The translations under genes were made by a program, and so were the position numbers. The notes beneath the pieces were generated by a model. It searched no databases, had not been told where the DNA came from, and saw only the letters and a program-made list of their open reading frames with translations. From positions 620,001 to 684,000 of the forward strand of contig JABELC010000004.1 in the NCBI GenBank assembly GCA_028455995.1: a stretch of DNA of 64,000 nt. The letters are read 5' to 3'. The first letter of the stretch is position 1; every line of letters starts with the position of its first letter. This document shows positions 35,818 to 47,005 of the stretch, one piece after another. This stretch comes from Scleromitrula shiraiana. Its lineage: Eukaryota; Ascomycota; Leotiomycetes; Helotiales; Sclerotiniaceae.

Positions 35818-36880
35818 ATGGATGGATGGATGGATGGATGGATGGGTTTGGAGTAGAGGAGATAGATGCGGTTACGATTATCAATGCATGTTAATGAACG
35901 GCTGTTTGAACTATATATACATGCAAAAAGCAAAAAGCAAAAAGCAAAAAGGGGGGTTTAGTCCGGTTTGGTTTATTTTAGTTTATTTCAAGTTGGTTGA
36001 TTGGTTGGTTGTTTGATTTGATTAGCATTTTTATGAATTTTATCGATCATCAATGCATAGACGGATAGATAGATTTCCCTCAAATTTTGTTTGTATATAC
36101 AGATATATAGATATAGATGTACCATTAGGTAGATATTATCATCATCATCATCATCATCATTATTTCTCGCTAGACAGGAGGATGGATGGATGGATATTGG
36201 ATATGCCATAACATGGGGATTATAGATCTGTATCTATCTATCTATCTATCTATCTGGCTTGGATATAGCAGGTAGTTCGTATTGGTATGGATATTGAGTA
36301 TACTATGAATGGTTTAACATCTATAGAATGGATGATGGATCGATCATCTTTTATGCTTCTTTTATTCTTTCTTTCTTTCTTTCTTTCCTTCTGTTCTATA
36401 TTATTCCATCTACCATCACCCAATTCCATCAAAGAGGTAGGTAGGCGATCAATACAATGGCGGTGGTTGTTATTCCATAAGTTTGGTATATATTTATTTA
36501 TTTATTCATTTATTGAATGGTGGGATTTGGATGATCTAATATAGTTACATCAATCATACAATACGATATGGTATTCAGAATTCATAAAGTAGTAATTTCG
36601 ACTTCTATCTTGTTAGAGAGAAGAAATCTATCTCGAACAATCCCAATCCCAATTACACTTACTTGTACGTACATGTATGATTATGCAAGTCAACAGTGTC
36701 GGGCTATTTATCTACCCCAAGAATTCAAAGCTTGAAATAAATATCCGTGAATGAATGTTAGGATTTCTAGAAAGAGACGATGCTGAGCTGCCTGCATATT
36801 GTGATATTCAGATAGATAGATAATTTCAAACTATGAATCGGTGGAACAAAAAAATGCTAAATACGAGCTAATGAAGAATG
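35818..36880. other. Left part of gene desert, simple repeats
   Basis: 1.06 kb after the Rcf2-like stop. GGAT units at 35818-35846, an AAAAGC run near 35925-35950, TCA near 36128-36160, TATC near 36232-36256 and TTTC near 36366-36388. No gene seen. Confidence 0.6.
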
Positions 36881-39800
36881 TTCAAACACCAACCAACAAT
36901 GAGAAGTGCAACAATAAATAAACTAGAGGTTATAATTCTCATCATAGCATAGATCATCGCGGTCTCAAAATTGAAGTCTAAACTCGATTATGTATGCATC
37001 GATCAGATGCAGGTAGACTGGCGGGTGGCAAGTATAGATTGTAGCAGAATCACTCACCCACCCATCGAGATTTTGAGAAACATTTCTCAAACACCAACAA
37101 AAGTGAGATATGCAACAATAGATATGTATGGCATGGCAATAAGAAATAAAAATAACCCTGCGCCCCCCCTCCCCCCAAAATTACAAGTGAATTACCAATA
37201 CATATGATCAGGTCTGCAGCAAGCAAGACCTACTCCACAGATGTTATGTTATGTTATGTTGGTGCCGAAACTTCAAACACCAACATAAAGTAAGAAGTGC
37301 AACAATTACTGCAACATCCACAATTATGTGGATGCAAGATAATGCCCTCCACTCGAGGGGAACTTTGGATATTGATTGGAACACCAACGGATATATAGAT
37401 GTGCAATAAATAATTGATGGACGGATTATTAGTAGAACTAGACCCATCAGAAAATCGTTGATATTCACAAAACCACTGGCGTCCATATGGTAGATGAAAC
37501 AAACACCCAATGCCCAAATTGAAACATTGATCGCCTCCAAAAGAACCCATTTTTCTGCAGTATAGCAAACAAACACCAATTAATACAACACTGCAAAGGA
37601 CAGATAGAAATAACCTCACCCACGACTATTTCAGCCCAGCCCTATACCACACACGCCACCAACACCCATCCATCCATCCATCCATCCATCCATCCCATCA
37701 GCAAAATCCAACCAAACTAGAAAAGAAAACAACAATAGAACAACGCAACATCGAAAGACAGCACCACCACGTTTTAATATATAAATAACCAACGCAGATG
37801 AATGGTCACGAAGCCACGAATTCGACTGAACATCCGGCGCTTACAGGTTGGGAAATATACGCGCGCGAGTACATTATGACGTGTTACTCTCTTCATTCAC
37901 CAGCTTGGATAAAATAAGATCAGATAAAATGTACAGACAGCAGCATGGCTGAATGTAATGTTATATAATGTAATGTGGCGTTCGATCGATTGATTGAATT
38001 GTTTCCGAATGTATTTGGTCCCCGTTCTACGGGTCTCTGCTTCTTGCCGTCTGTGGCGCGCGGGTAGGAGATATGCAACAAATGAAAAACGCGGGTAATG
38101 TTATGTTATGCAGATTGCGACATTACTGGGGAAGGAAGGAAGGAAGGAAGGAAGGAAGGCCGTAAGGCGATTTTGATTTGCTTATTAGGTAGATATTGCG
38201 ATCGCGAGGTGAGTTATATTTATTATATTGGGATATATAGATGAGATGAATTTCTTAGGTAATGTAATGGCATCGATCGAAGAATTCGACGCGCGGCTAT
38301 GGAGATATGCAACAGATGTTTAATATGGAGTATAGATAGACTCTACTCGAACGTATTTCTGTCCCCAGGTCTGCAAATTAGTAGGCGGTCGGTCGCTTGG
38401 ATGATGGGGAGTTGGTTGGCATGTTGAGAAGAGAACTCGATTAATCGCGCGGGTATGTAGATATGCAACATGTCATATCATCAAAGGCCAAATGTAATAT
38501 ACAACTAAAGTCGCTCTGGACTTTATAACAATTCGCAGAAAGAGCAGGAGCTTGAATATTTTAGACCCTTTTGCTGGGAAAACATTGGTGATATTGAAAG
38601 TTGTTAATTTCACTGGATAAGACGTTCTCTGATATCCATTATATATGGACTCGATTATACTGGAGGACTACAAAAGATTGTTTGAAGCATCTTTGTTCGA
38701 TAATTGTAGATCTCATTAGGTGTTAATGACCCATTGTATTCGAACATAGGTCTAGCATAAACGTAAAAGCTGCTATCCTGCTGTTGATTTGTGCCGGCCA
38801 CTAGGCACGTATGCAACATATCAAAATAACATCAGCTTGAATTGCAATCACTGGCTATTCATAAAAACATGTGAATAGATACTCTCCAGAAGACTGGGTG
38901 GAAAGTTCAGGGAAGGTGAGCTAATCTCAGAATGTTCATGTTCATGTTCATGTTCATGTTAGAAAGACTTTCTAAAGCTGTAAACTAGCGCTGCACAGAA
39001 ATAGAATGATAACAGCACGATAAAGCCAAGCTCTAAGACGACAAGACCAATTCATAATTACCCATACTTTTGAAGTTGAGATAGAGAAGCATTGCAGGGA
39101 AATATTCTGATGTTCTAAATAAGGAACACCACATATTCTTTAGCTGAGAAGGTATGAATCTCACCCGGCGTCTAGATAGACGTGCAACAATTGGAGGTAC
39201 AGTCAGTTAAAAGATAGTCTAAGCATCCAATTTTGTGGAATCTCGCAATATGATCCCGCATGGAGAAGTCGCGCGGCAATGTAGATATGCAACAGTCGAC
39301 AGATTCTGGGCTGGTCAACATTGCCACGATGGGCATACAAGCCCTTTAGGTTCTATCCCGTTTCATCTATCTGATGTGGATCCGAACGAAAATAATTCTC
39401 TGATGGATTGTCTCATTTGATGGTTGGGCATCGATCTATTTGCCTGTATTTTGGGGGCCGGGGCGCTTGGGAGAGTATCCACTTCAGACGCGCAAAGGAA
39501 TGCCTGATCGGTATGAATAACAGAAAAGATCGATCTCAAGGAAATATTATGGCATTAGGATATGCTATATCGAAGAATACGATGTATGCACTGGGGAAAT
39601 AGAATTGAAGCGGCATTGTGCGAGGTACAGATATGTCGAATACCTCGAATTGAGACAAATGCTTTCTAGAAAGGTAAACAATGACCTCATTAGAGACCTA
39701 CAACGTTAAGCGCTCGATTGAAATAGAAAATGAGATATGCAACAATAGCAATAGCAAAGCAGAGTAAAAAGCTAGCAAGGAAAAGATTTTCGCCTTGGAA

Positions 39801-41800
39801 TGGTCTAGACATTTTGGATAGTACAAGGATTTCCTGCATGTTCCAGTCTCATGATCCGTTCATCTACCCTACTTCTCAAATGGCCGATATGATGATTTGT
39901 ACCATGTTAAAGATGTTTACTAGGGTATCGAAAGATCGAATAGGAACAGGTATGCGATTATGATCACTAATATGACTCTCCTATATGCTAGCATTTCAAA
40001 TGGATACTCTGAGTACGAAGCACTTAAAACACACCAAGTAACTCAAGCAACAACAAATTGAAGAACTTCGAACTCTAAGCAACAATGCATGAGCGATTTG
40101 ATGAGCGGAGGAGATGTTTGATCATCTAAGCAGTAAGCTGCAAAGCTTTGACGTACAAGCCGAGAAACAAGACAGAGTTTTCTGACCAGGAAAGCACAGG
40201 CGGCGATCCTGATGGGTTTTATTTACCAAAAACCGAAAACGAACAGATAGCTAGCATAGACAATCCAACGTGCCAGTCTTAGGTTCTCCTCCAAATCAGC
40301 TTCTAACTTGAGAATCAAGAACATATAAGAAAAGGAAATTTTAGAGCTCGAAATAGCTGTTTTTTGGAGGAAAACTAATGGCAACGCGAGATATCGATAA
40401 ATTGTTCACTAGATCCAATGTGTCTAGCGGAGAATGCATTGCATGCCGTGAGAAAATAGGAGTAAAGCACCAACAGCTCAGCGACACTTATCGCAAAAAC
40501 TAGTCCGTTTCTAGCTCGAAAAAGTCGTCACCAAAGAGTCATCTAGGATAGTGGCGAGACATCATTGGATCGGATGCTGAATTCTTATAGCTATACACAT
40601 GTATCGCAGTAAGACAGTTTCAAAACACTGACCGAATTATGGTAGATACAAGCCGCTCTAAGACTAAAAGAGTATACATGCGAGCACCTTCGACATGCAA
40701 CAAAACAACATTAACGCATTGTCTCGCTAATGGTGATCGAGACGGTACTAATCAATGGCATGCAGGATGGTACAACACAATCCTATCGATCTAAATATGC
40801 GACATTTGCGCGCCCATGTAGATGACCAAATCAAACAAACAAGTCAGCAAATACTTGCGACGTTAGGCGGGAGATCAATATAACATGCTGACTTTCCCCC
40901 GCGCCCGTTCGGATCCTCGTACCCAATCATTTTGGGATCTCACGGAACTTGCTTACGTTCGCAATTATCATCGGATCCCTATGTCCGATGATTCACTCTG
41001 TTGATCTTATTAGGAAATGTTGCCGGCAGAATGAGATGTGCAACAAAGTTTTTGAATTCGAGTATTACTTTTCAGAAAAGAGATGTTTAAAAAGAAGGAA
41101 TGGGCGTGAAGGATTAAGATAGATGTGGGTAGAACTACCAAATCGAAGAAGATTCAAACATGCAGACGCCAAGATGGGTATACGCCGACCGCTAATATCC
41201 GCTATCATTCATATCTAATCGTGCACTGACATTCGAAATGCAACAAAAACCATTCATTCAGTCCCGCCAGTATCGTATCCATCCAAGTTCATATATACTT
41301 ATGCGACAACAAGGTAAGAAGAAAAGTAAGAAGTCTAGAATTATAAGATCAAAAAGTATATTAGCTATCGGAGGATATCCACATTTAGACGTACAACCAA
41401 CTAACGTTGAAATCCCACCCGATCTTTCGGATCAATGGTTATGCCAAGCCGCTAGAAAGTATGAAGGATGGGTACGTACCGAACGTGCCGAACATAACAG
41501 GCTAATTATGCCAGTATCTGCTGGGTATGGATTGGATTAGTTTCGGCACCCTGATCTAACACTTACATCCTATTTATCCATCCACCATCCATCCATCATC
41601 CATCCATCCATAATCGGCCCCTACAAACCGAAAGCAGAAAAACCCCGACCGATCCGACATCAAACCTAGATACCGTAGCATCCCGTTCCCCGTCCACATC
41701 ATGATTGATTCAGTATCAAAGAGTGACATGATTAAATACCTTGTGCCTACCTTGTACCTACCTTGTGCCACCGCCACCCAACTTCTAGATGTGCAACATT
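36881..41800 (+). repeat. Directional array of [AC]GANNTGCAACA motifs
   Basis: Thirteen exact matches on the + strand start at 36902, 37106, 37293, 38069, 38303, 38459, 39178, 39283, 39733, 40691, 41034, 41234 and 41787. One-to-two-mismatch copies start at 37397 and about 38806, and an isolated TGCAACA lies at 37310. Spacing is irregular, about 100-960 bp. No copy in reverse orientation was seen inside the interval. The segment lacks any supported coding gene: frames around the motif carry stops and indels between copies that are not multiples of three. Function is unknown. A non-coding transcript, a cluster of protein-binding sites or a decayed repeat family would all fit. Confidence 0.8.
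38131..38159 (+). repeat. GGAA tetranucleotide repeat
   Basis: About seven GGAA units inside the gene desert. Confidence 0.95.
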
Positions 41801-42617
41801 ATGCACTTGGATGTGTGGACCTGGTCGTTTTATGTGGGAGGGTGTGGTTTGGACTTGGGTTTTGAGGGTTGGGAGAGGAAGGATGAGGAGAGGAGTGTTT
41901 TGTTTTTGGTGTGGAGGGGAGGAGGGGAGAGAGTGGGAAGATTCTAATGAGAAGGAAAGAGAAGTGAATTGAGAGGGGGTTTTTGGTGAGGAAGAGATAT
42001 ATGTATGTTTTAGATAAATTAGATGATGGACACAACTAAACGACTCGGAGTGAAAAGTTTGGTTTCAATGTTGTGTTGTTATTTGTGTTGATGTACTCTC
42101 ACACTTCACTGGGATTTTCTAATATCCATGGCCATGGGGATTACACATGTACTGTACAATACCACGCAGTGCATGACACCATGCATCTGCAATAATAACC
42201 TGTCTCACCCCACCCCCTCTATCAAATTCCATTTATTCGCACTCACAATTCACATGTTTAGAAGTAAGGTCAAATATAAAGTAAGAGTTATTTCATTGCC
42301 CCTGCTTGTTTCTGCCATGACATATCATACAAGCGCTGATTTAAGCCAAAGATGAGGAAAATTTTGAAAAGAGCCAACTAGAAACATTCCATCCATCCTA
42401 TTCATTCCTAATGTAGACGCCAAACCAAAGAGAGAGACAAATAAATGAGAAACCCGTTCGAACCAACACCCAGCCATCATTCCAGACCCATCCGATCCCG
42501 TTGAAAGAAAAAAGAAGATGTAAAGTAATCAAAGCGAATCCCGAAGAGTACGAGGGTGAATGCAGGTTCAAGACCGCTGATCAAAATACACAAGATGTTG
42601 CATGTGGGAAGGGAAAA
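41801..42617. other. Right part of gene desert
   Basis: About 0.8 kb up to the stop of the HhH/AT-hook gene. A strongly G-rich block lies at 41815-41990 without a matching conserved ORF. A reverse TGTTGCA occurs at about 42596, beside the stop codon. Nothing else supported. Confidence 0.5.
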
Positions 42618-43954
42618 TTAGGCCTTGGCCTTCTTGGGGCGACCACGGGAAGCGGAAGCAGGTACGGGTTCAGCAGAAGCCTTCTTCTTCTTGCCAGCAG
42701 GGCTCTCGGAAGCCGGTGTTGCGACGTCGTCAGACGCCTTTCTCTTCTTACTGGCAGGAGTCCCCGATGACTCTGTCTTTGCAGGTCTTCCTCGCTTCTT
42801 GACGGAACCTGGGCTCTTGTCTGGAACAGCGGCAGCAGGAGCCTTGGCCTCCTTGGCCTTCTTTGGTGCCTTCTCAACTTTAGCCGTTGGCTTCTTGGCG
42901 ACACCAGATGGAGGTCTTCCACGTCCACGTCCGGATGGTTCTTTCTTGGCCTTTTTCTCGCTCTCTGGCAATGCTGGACGCCCTCTACCACGTCCGCTAG
43001 GAGCAGGTTTCTCTTTGGGAACTAAGACAGGCTCAGTCTCCTTAATGATAACAAAGGCTACCTTCTCAATCTGTAGAGGAGTTACACGAAGGCGAGTAGC
43101 CAGAGCCCTGGCCGCGTTATGAACCTCTTGAAACTCGGCAATGGTGTATTTGGGTAGCGGTCTGAACTCGCCATCGTTAACAAGCCACTTGAAGACTTCG
43201 TCACTGAAGAAGGTCACATGCTCCGGATCATGCACAGCAAGAATGAGGGACGCAGTGGCGGGTCCAATACCCCCTAGAGGGTTCTTGATTCTCTCGATTA
43301 CTTCTTTGATATCGGTAGGGTCCTCTCTGTAGCGTTTGAAAGCGTCATCCGTAGCAGCTTTGACATCCTCATCGGTGTTTTTACCAACTCTCTTCAAAAA
43401 GCCTGGACGGTAAGCACCATGGCGTCTAATTCAGTTATTAGTATACAGTAACATTCACTGCTGACCCTGGGAACAAAAGAGAAATAAAAAACAAAACAAA
43501 AATTTTTATGATTTTTTTTTAATGATGGGGTGGGAAAGTGAAAGACCCCGAAAAAGTGCGCTTCAGGATGCAACAGCAACCCAAACCACAGGAAATTGTC
43601 GCAAAAAAAGAAAAAAGATGAAAAAAGAGAAAACAAATGCAGAAAACTTACAGCTTCCATTCAACAAGCTTCTCGATATCCGCAATGGTGAATTTATTTA
43701 TTGGAAGACCATTCGCACCCTTCTTGAATTTCTGAGGTGCATCGACATATCTAAACTTGTCAAGCTCCTCGAGTGGTATGGCGCCTTCCTTTGCTAAAAT
43801 ATATCAAATCAACAACAAATCCTTTTTAAAAGAAAAAAAATCATGAAGCTGGAGAGGAAGACGAACCATTCTTTGCATATTGTTTGAGTAAATTAGGATA
43901 TCTACTCAAAGCTGAATTAAATTCAGCATTGGTGATATATTTTGGCGAAGACAT
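42618..43954 (-). CDS. HhH-type nuclear protein with AT-hook-like tail
   Basis: Conserved fungal protein of unknown function. Three exons in gene order: 43954-43867, 43793-43652, 43425-42618, giving 345 aa. Start MSSPKYITNAEFNSAL is preferred to an upstream in-frame Met at 44044. Residues about 60-180 look like a DNA-glycosylase-type helix-hairpin-helix segment: INKFTIADIEKLVEWKLRHG, IKNPLGGIGPATASLILAVH (GIGPATA hairpin) and FFSDEVFKWL. No catalytic lysine/aspartate arrangement can be confirmed. The C-terminal half is Lys/Pro/Ala-rich with repeated AT-hook-like cores: SGRGRGRPALP, SGRGRGRPPSG, KKRGRPAKT and SRGRPKKAKA. This suggests binding to the minor groove of AT-rich DNA in the nucleus. 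The reaction, if any, is unknown. Confidence 0.8.
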
Positions 43955-44754
43955 GTTGATGATATTGTGAGTTTCTCCCTCAATTCTCAATTTAATAGGA
44001 CTTCCGAATAATGGATTGAGAGAGTTTGTAATAGTACGAAGCATTCAAGAGTAATTATTTGAATTATTCTTGAAAAAGAATAGATTTTTTATTTTTTTGT
44101 TGAAAATAAAAAAGAAAAAGAAAAAAAGATGGGAAAAGAAATAGATGTCGCGAGGGGATGGGACGCGACGTGGATTTATGTTATTGATAATAAACATTTT
44201 ATTTTATTTTACTAGTTTAGGTTTAGCGAGTGATTTCATTGTTAATTGACTAGTTTAATTAATTTAGGTGATTTAGCGAAAAATTATGAATCAATTAATT
44301 AGTTAATTAATTTATGAGAAATAGAAAAATAGAAATATAGTTGAACAAGTAAGTGTAACTACGCTGCCCATGTGAGACAAAAGTTCTACGGTATTTTTTG
44401 AAGAGTGAAGAGGGAGGTCCACGGCGAGCACGGCTGGATAGCCTTACCTCTTCTCTTTTAGATTAGATATGTAGTGGGAGAAGGCTAGAGAAAATTGGAA
44501 TTGGAGCACTCATTGGATGCAGCCGTGAACCGTATAAATAGTAATAAAGCTGAGTAAGCACAAAAGTAATTAGAGAGGGAATTTATTAGAAGTTCTAGAA
44601 CTTATCATTATTTATTTTTTTTCCCTTCTTTTTCTTCTCACCCACCCATCCCTTCTTTTGGTTTACATCTGACTGCAAAATTCAAATCTTCATATCTTAC
44701 TATCTAATACCCAAATACTTTTCAGTAATTTATACATAATCTCAATCTACAAAA
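43955..44754. promoter_or_regulatory. Divergent promoter region HhH/zinc-protein genes
   Basis: 800 bp between two start codons. AT-rich, with A/T homopolymer tracts. No defined element. Confidence 0.45.
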
Positions 44755-45455
44755 ATGGGTGGAGGTAACGTAAGTGGTTCTACTTTTTCCTTCTATATGA
44801 AATATCGTTTTCTATCACATCAGGTCAAAAAACTGGACAAGAAGGAATATCATTCTCCACCTTCCAAGGGTTAAAGGTCGCTCAATCGCAACCCAGCTCC
44901 CGATCACCATCTATCGCAGATCGTTACAAAATGAACATAACCCAAATCTTCAAATCTGACATTCTTTATATAGGGCGCAAAAGCTGCATCCAAACGTGCT
45001 CGCAACCAAAAGGATGCTGAGAAGGGTGTCGCAAAGTCACAGTTGAAGGTCAACGAACAGGCGAAGGATGTTCAGTGCGAAGTTTGCAAAACCACTTTCT
45101 TAAAGACTACGAGACTTCCTGCGTAAGTTTGGACTTTTGTTTTTACGGTGGATGGCTATCTACGATTATCGCTCGCCTTCTTTTCTGGGAGCAGAAAGTA
45201 TCGGAATAACGAGGCTATGTGATAAGAGAACTCATTGATGGAATCTGGCAGATGAACAAAGCGGATGGAACATGGGAAAATCAGAGATACAGACTCTTCA
45301 GATCTAGGGTATTAGAAATACCTTGTAACATTTCAGCTAATGATGTTCTTCAACATTCCAGTCTCACCGAACACGCCATGAATAAGCATTCGAAAACAGC
45401 CGAACTCTGCTTCCCGAAATTTGTGGCTCAAGCAACAGTGGCATCCAAAAAATAA
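44755..45455 (+). CDS. Small At2g23090/4F5-like zinc-binding protein
   Basis: Small conserved eukaryotic protein. Three exons: 44755-44769 (only MGGGN), 44974-45122, 45362-45455, giving 85 aa. The order is a Gly start, a basic 4F5/SERF-like stretch (GAKAASKRARNQKDAEKG), the linker KSQLKVNEQA, then one C2H2-type zinc unit with CEVCKTTF and LTEHAMNKH, ending CFPKF as in relatives. The coding exons are tiny compared with the introns (204 and 239 bp), so simple ORF calling would miss it. Exact function is unknown; related proteins are small and basic. Divergent to the HhH/AT-hook gene. Confidence 0.88.
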
Positions 45456-45742
45456 TCGTAAGGCAGATATCCCTACGATAAATATGATGATGTGGATGGA
45501 TGACGAAAGGATGACTTTTACGGCTTAAGGTGGATGTGGTAGATTGATACTTATTTTTTCTTCTTCTTTTCGACGAGCGTTGGGTTTACTTTGATTCTAC
45601 GAAGAGAGCGCGAGTGGAGTGATTGGCGCATGGTTCAGGAATAATGGCGTTTCCCTCACAAGTTAGGCTAGCAGACCAGACTAGCTCAGAGTGCCAGAAG
45701 ATCGTACCTCATCCTTATTTACAGATGTGTATGTGCTTCATA

Positions 45743-47005
45743 TTATGTTTTAGTAGGTGGCTTATTCGACATACTTTTCTTCTTCCTCTCCTCTTCCTGC
45801 TCAGCTCTTATCTCCTTCAATACCTCCGGATACCATCTCTCACCCACATCCACATGACTCTTAACTCTATTCCTAAAAGTAGCCTCCCCCAACGTCTCCG
45901 CCTTCCCACCACTCCTAAAAGTAAACTCCACATCGCCCAACCTGCCACCAGCCTCCCTGACCACCTTCTCCCTCATCTCCCTAATTTCCCGCGGAACCTC
46001 CTCCACCCCCTCCTCCACCTCCTCAAACCTCGTACTCCCCCTCACCCCCTGAAAAAACGGCACACTGTACCTCGGACCCCCACCCCACTCCGGGCTCAAA
46101 ACCCGATGCGTAGTACTAACACAAACTCCCTTCGTCAACGCCTCCATCCCCTGCCCAATAGCCACCACCACGGTCCCCTCAACCGGCGGACAATCAATCC
46201 ATTCCCCCCTCATATTCTGCACCTGCAGCCCCCTCTTCTCACCCACCTGCAACAAATAAGACGTCAGCATCGAATCCTTGTGCGGACCCACTCCCTGTCC
46301 CTGCTCCTCCCTCCCCAATCCTAATTCCTTCAAATCAGGATACTTCACCACCTTCAATTTATGCTGTTGATCCTCGTCGAAAAATCGCGCAAATGCCCCC
46401 GCGGGAAGCCCAATAGCTTCGGCGATGAGACTCGTGAAAAACATAGATATCACGCCCATTTTTGAGATGTATTCTTCGAAGACGGGGCGGAAATTAGGGA
46501 GGTAGACGGGGGAGGGCCAGAGGTTGGGCGCGAGCAGGTTGTGGTAGGAGGGGGAGGTGGGGAGGGGGAGGGGATGCGGCGTTGAGAGGTCGATTTGTTC
46601 GCGGTGGTCGGGGGCGTGGGCGGTTATTTCTGCGGAAAGGGGGGAGTAGCCTAGGAAGGAGGGGGCGTTGACCATTTGGATCTTGGATCTGGATCTGTTA
46701 GTTATTGTTGTTGTTTTTTTTTGGCTGTTGGATTGGATTTTTATTTATTGAGGACGAGATAAGGTGAATGAACAAGGTGCATGTTATGGGTGAATGAAGT
46801 CTTACTTTTCTTCCAGAGGTAAATCGAAGAAAGCTATTCCCTCTTTTATCACATTATCTGTTAATTCCTTGGAGATGCCAATATTCTTTAGATATAAAAA
46901 GCCAACTTCAAGTAATGCATGGCGCAGTTGGTCTAGGAAATCGGATTTGGTGTCTTCGTTTCCAGCAAGAGACAGGTCAAGAATGGGTATATCGGTGAAG
47001 GACAT
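45743..47005 (-). CDS. 2-oxoglutarate/Fe(II) oxygenase, IPNS-like
   Basis: Isopenicillin-N-synthase-like dioxygenase. Two exons in gene order: 47005-46806 and 46694-45743, giving 383 aa. An alternative acceptor six bases downstream also keeps frame. The N-terminal DIOX_N part reads IPILDLSLAG and HALLEVGFLYLKNIGI. The catalytic facial triad is visible as HKDS (His and Asp) and THRVLSP (second His), with RYSVPFF supplying the Arg-x-Ser for 2-oxoglutarate. A SFLGYSPLSAEITA stretch with EQIDLST matches fungal members. Substrate is unknown and no biosynthetic cluster surrounds it. The second exon flips from C-rich to G-rich in gene direction. Confidence 0.9.

Noticed and set aside
37244..37619. 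Minus-strand ORFs of 111 and 121 codons with hydrophobic stretches
   Set aside because: Overlap the motif array, show no family resemblance, and two frames compete with equal weak merit.
41238..41540. 100-codon + strand ORF starting at a motif copy (ATG CAA CAA)
   Set aside because: Other motif copies put stops within a few codons or change ATG to GTG, and no domain is recognisable. The ATG is a by-product of the motif.
36902..41798. Array as repeated peptide exons (frame giving Arg-x-Ala-Thr), for example a RiPP precursor
   Set aside because: Stops separate all copies, spacing between blocks differs by non-multiples of three, and no Kex2-type Lys-Arg sites or consistent splice sites flank the motif. 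The AGA/CGA synonymy is suggestive but too little.
43955..44044. 30-residue N-terminal extension of the HhH/AT-hook protein
   Set aside because: MSSPKYIT gives a clean start and the extension shows no conserved feature.
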